A DNA stretch of 64,000 nt from Novosphingobium jiangmenense (GTDB taxonomy: Bacteria > Pseudomonadota > Alphaproteobacteria > Sphingomonadales > Sphingomonadaceae): the NCBI RefSeq assembly GCF_015694345.1, contig NZ_JADQDC010000015.1, positions 1-64,000 on the forward strand, read 5' to 3'. The notes under the pieces were generated by a model, which searched no databases, was not told the DNA's origin, and saw nothing but the letters and a program-made list of their open reading frames with translations. The translations under genes were made by a program, and so were the position numbers. Each line of letters begins with the position of its first letter. The stretch's first letter is position 1. Shown piece after piece: positions 62,562 through 64,000 of the stretch.

Positions 62562-62929
62562 TACAGCACCTCCGGAGCGAGCGAGATGATCTTCATGAAG
62601 CCCTTGCCGCGGAGTTCGCGAACCACCGGGCCGAAGATACGCGTGCCGATCGGCTCTTCGTTCTTGCCGACCAGAACGGCGGCATTGCTGTCGAAGCGGA
62701 TGACCGAACCGTCGGTGCGACGGACGTCCTTCTTCGTGCGAACGATGACGGCGCGGTGCACGTCGCCCTTCTTCACGCGGGCGCGCGGCTGCGCTTCCTT
62801 GACCGACACCACGATGATGTCGCCGACGCTTGCGAACCGACGCTTAGAGCCACCCAGCACCTTGATGCACTGGACGCGCTTTGCGCCGCTGTTGTCCGCC
62901 ACGTCGAGATTGGATTGCATCTGGATCAT
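62561..62929 (-). CDS. rplN: 50S ribosomal protein L14
   Basis: A 122-residue L14 ([65 protein letters not shown]). It is the first gene after the 116-base gap from rpsQ, the position where the spc operon begins in E. coli. Confidence 0.98.
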   Translation of the reverse strand: MIQMQSNLDVADNSGAKRVQCIKVLGGSKRRFASVGDIIVVSVKEAQPRARVKKGDVHRAVIVRTKKDVRRTDGSVIRFDSNAAVLVGKNEEPIGTRIFGPVVRELRGKGFMKIISLAPEVL

Positions 62930-63045
62930 TGATCCGGTTCCTTCTCACTGGCTTGCCGGAACCAGTCCGGCAGTTCCAAAACAGTAGCCGGGGCCGCTAC
63001 ACGACTTCTGCCGTGAAGCAACCCCAAACTTTGGCTGACGACCTA
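62930..63045 (-). promoter_or_regulatory. Gap between rpsQ and rplN (S10/spc boundary)
   Basis: 116 non-coding bases in an otherwise tightly packed operon. TGCCGGA (62955-62961) and TCCGGCA (62967-62973) form a perfect 7-bp hairpin around ACCAG. No T tract follows it. The gap may hold a promoter or regulatory leader for the spc genes; I see no strong -35/-10 pair. Confidence 0.4.
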
Positions 63046-63315
63046 TCAGACGTCCGCTTCGATGGCGGTGCCCTTGCCGGCCTGGACGCGGTCGATGACC
63101 TTCCACGTCTTCAGCTTCGAGATCGGCGCGGTCTCTTCGATGCGCACGGTCTCGCCGGTCTTGAAGGCATTCGCCTCGTCGTGGGCGTGATACTTCTTCG
63201 AGCGGCGGATGATCTTCCCGTAGAGCGGGTGCTTCACCTTGCGCTCGACCTTCACGACCACGGTCTTGTCGGTCTTGTCGGACACCACGGTGCCGATAAG
63301 GATACGCTTGGGCAT
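63046..63315 (-). CDS. rpsQ: 30S ribosomal protein S17
   Basis: An 89-residue S17: [47 protein letters not shown] and [20 protein letters not shown]. It binds 16S rRNA early in assembly. It is the last gene of the S10-type set here. Confidence 0.97.
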   Translation of the reverse strand: MPKRILIGTVVSDKTDKTVVVKVERKVKHPLYGKIIRRSKKYHAHDEANAFKTGETVRIEETAPISKLKTWKVIDRVQAGKGTAIEADV

Positions 63316-63325
63316 ATTGGCTTCC

Positions 63326-63529
63326 TTACGCCTGGGCCGACTGAGAACGCTCAGTCTGCAGCGTCTTGATGCGCGCGATGTCGCGACGGACTTCCTTGAT
63401 GCGCGCGGGGCGCTCAAGCTGGTTCGTCGCGCCCTGGAAACGCAGGTTGAACTGCTCGCGCTTCAGCTCGGCGAGTTCAGCGTTCAGCTGGTCGTCGCTC
63501 TTGGCGCGAAGGTCTTCGATCTTGGCCAT
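63326..63529 (-). CDS. rpmC: 50S ribosomal protein L29
   Basis: A 67-residue L29, two helices ([47 protein letters not shown]). It sits at the tunnel exit, where trigger factor docks. Two ATGs are adjacent (63532 and 63529); the second has better spacing from GGAG. Confidence 0.96.
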   Translation of the reverse strand: MAKIEDLRAKSDDQLNAELAELKREQFNLRFQGATNQLERPARIKEVRRDIARIKTLQTERSQSAQA

Positions 63530-63543
63530 CATTCGACTCCCAA

Positions 63544-63978
63544 TCACTCGCCGCCAAGGTGCGAAGTGTCACCCAGGCGGGCGACGACCTTCGTCTTGAT
63601 CGGCAGCTTCATCGCGGCGCGGCTGAATGCCTCGGCCGCGAGCGGGCCGGGGACGCCGTCCAGTTCGAACAGGATGCGACCCGGCTTCACGCGGGCTGCC
63701 CAGTATTCGATCGAGCCCTTGCCCTTGCCCTGGCGGACTTCGGCGGGCTTCTTCGAAACCGGCACGTCCGGGAACACGCGGATCCACAGACGGCCCTGAC
63801 GGCGGATGTGGCGCGTGATCGCACGACGAGCGGCTTCGATCTGGCGAGCGGTGACACGCTCCGGCTCAAGGGCCTTGAGGCCGTAGGAGCCGAAGTTCAG
63901 GTCCGTACCACCCTTGGCGACGCCGTGGATGCGGCCCTTGAAGGCCTTACGGAACTTGGTCTTCTTCGGTTGCAACAT
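63544..63978 (-). CDS. rplP: 50S ribosomal protein L16
   Basis: A 144-residue L16, complete within the window. It starts [24 protein letters not shown] and contains [34 protein letters not shown]. It helps organise the A-site side of the peptidyl transferase centre. The operon continues beyond the window edge. Confidence 0.98.
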   Translation of the reverse strand: MLQPKKTKFRKAFKGRIHGVAKGGTDLNFGSYGLKALEPERVTARQIEAARRAITRHIRRQGRLWIRVFPDVPVSKKPAEVRQGKGKGSIEYWAARVKPGRILFELDGVPGPLAAEAFSRAAMKLPIKTKVVARLGDTSHLGGE

Positions 63979-64000
63979 GGTGCTTCTCTACCCTCTGGGC

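Overview
The window reads as a chromosomal stretch of a GC-rich alphaproteobacterium of the order Sphingomonadales, most likely Novosphingobium or a close relative. The evidence is an Fo-only ATP synthase operon with paired b' and b subunits, a trpF-trpB-trpA-accD-folC cluster, SapC, CpdR and entericidin genes, LexA boxes of the alphaproteobacterial type (GTTC-N7-GTTC), and S10/spc ribosomal operon order. This comes from gene content and protein character only; no species call was tested.

Layout. 1-1026: a gene end cut by the window edge, then an AT-rich, decayed DUF4062 gene next to rpsA. 1286-5641: rpsA, gloB, a LacI-type regulator and a parDE toxin-antitoxin pair. 5719-8252 (minus): atpI-atpB-atpE-b'-b. 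8486-12391 (minus): ydbH-ynbE-ydbL envelope lipid-transport cluster. 12514-18982: radC, entericidin, an OafA-like acyltransferase, purB, lapA-pyrF and small genes. 19119-25702: SIMPL protein, trpF, an opposing porin-like gene, then trpB-trpA-accD-folC. 25699-33712: an AmpG-like transporter, rluB-rsmD, an MHS transporter, periplasmic proteins, uvrD and a small protein that repeats the UvrD tail domain. 33725-41144: rhlE, an FAD oxidoreductase, sapC, a probable sRNA, an N-formylglutamate amidohydrolase, cpdR, tRNA-Val and a crotonase. 41330-47303: icd, then a complete IS1595-type element with cargo inserted in the icd terminator tail, a long palindromic repeat, a KefB-like antiporter and a 55-residue ORF. 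47307-56894: alaS, a methyltransferase, a GST, recA under an SOS box, a degenerate response regulator, gdhA, an SRPBCC protein and adk. 56925-63978 (minus): secY up to rplP.

Most noteworthy. (1) A 2470-bp element (42615-45084) has 30-bp inverted ends and a perfect 8-bp target duplication (TTTGCTTT). Besides its transposase it carries a Cas2/SinR-like gene, a DUF3800 gene and a small ORF, and the start codons of the last two overlap on opposite strands. (2) A roughly 100-nt sRNA candidate at 38444-38544 has its own promoter, an exposed CCTCCTCCC anti-Shine-Dalgarno run and a near-perfect terminator. (3) LexA-type boxes sit at recA and across the start of uvrD. (4) Terminator-like hairpins divide the spc operon around rplO.
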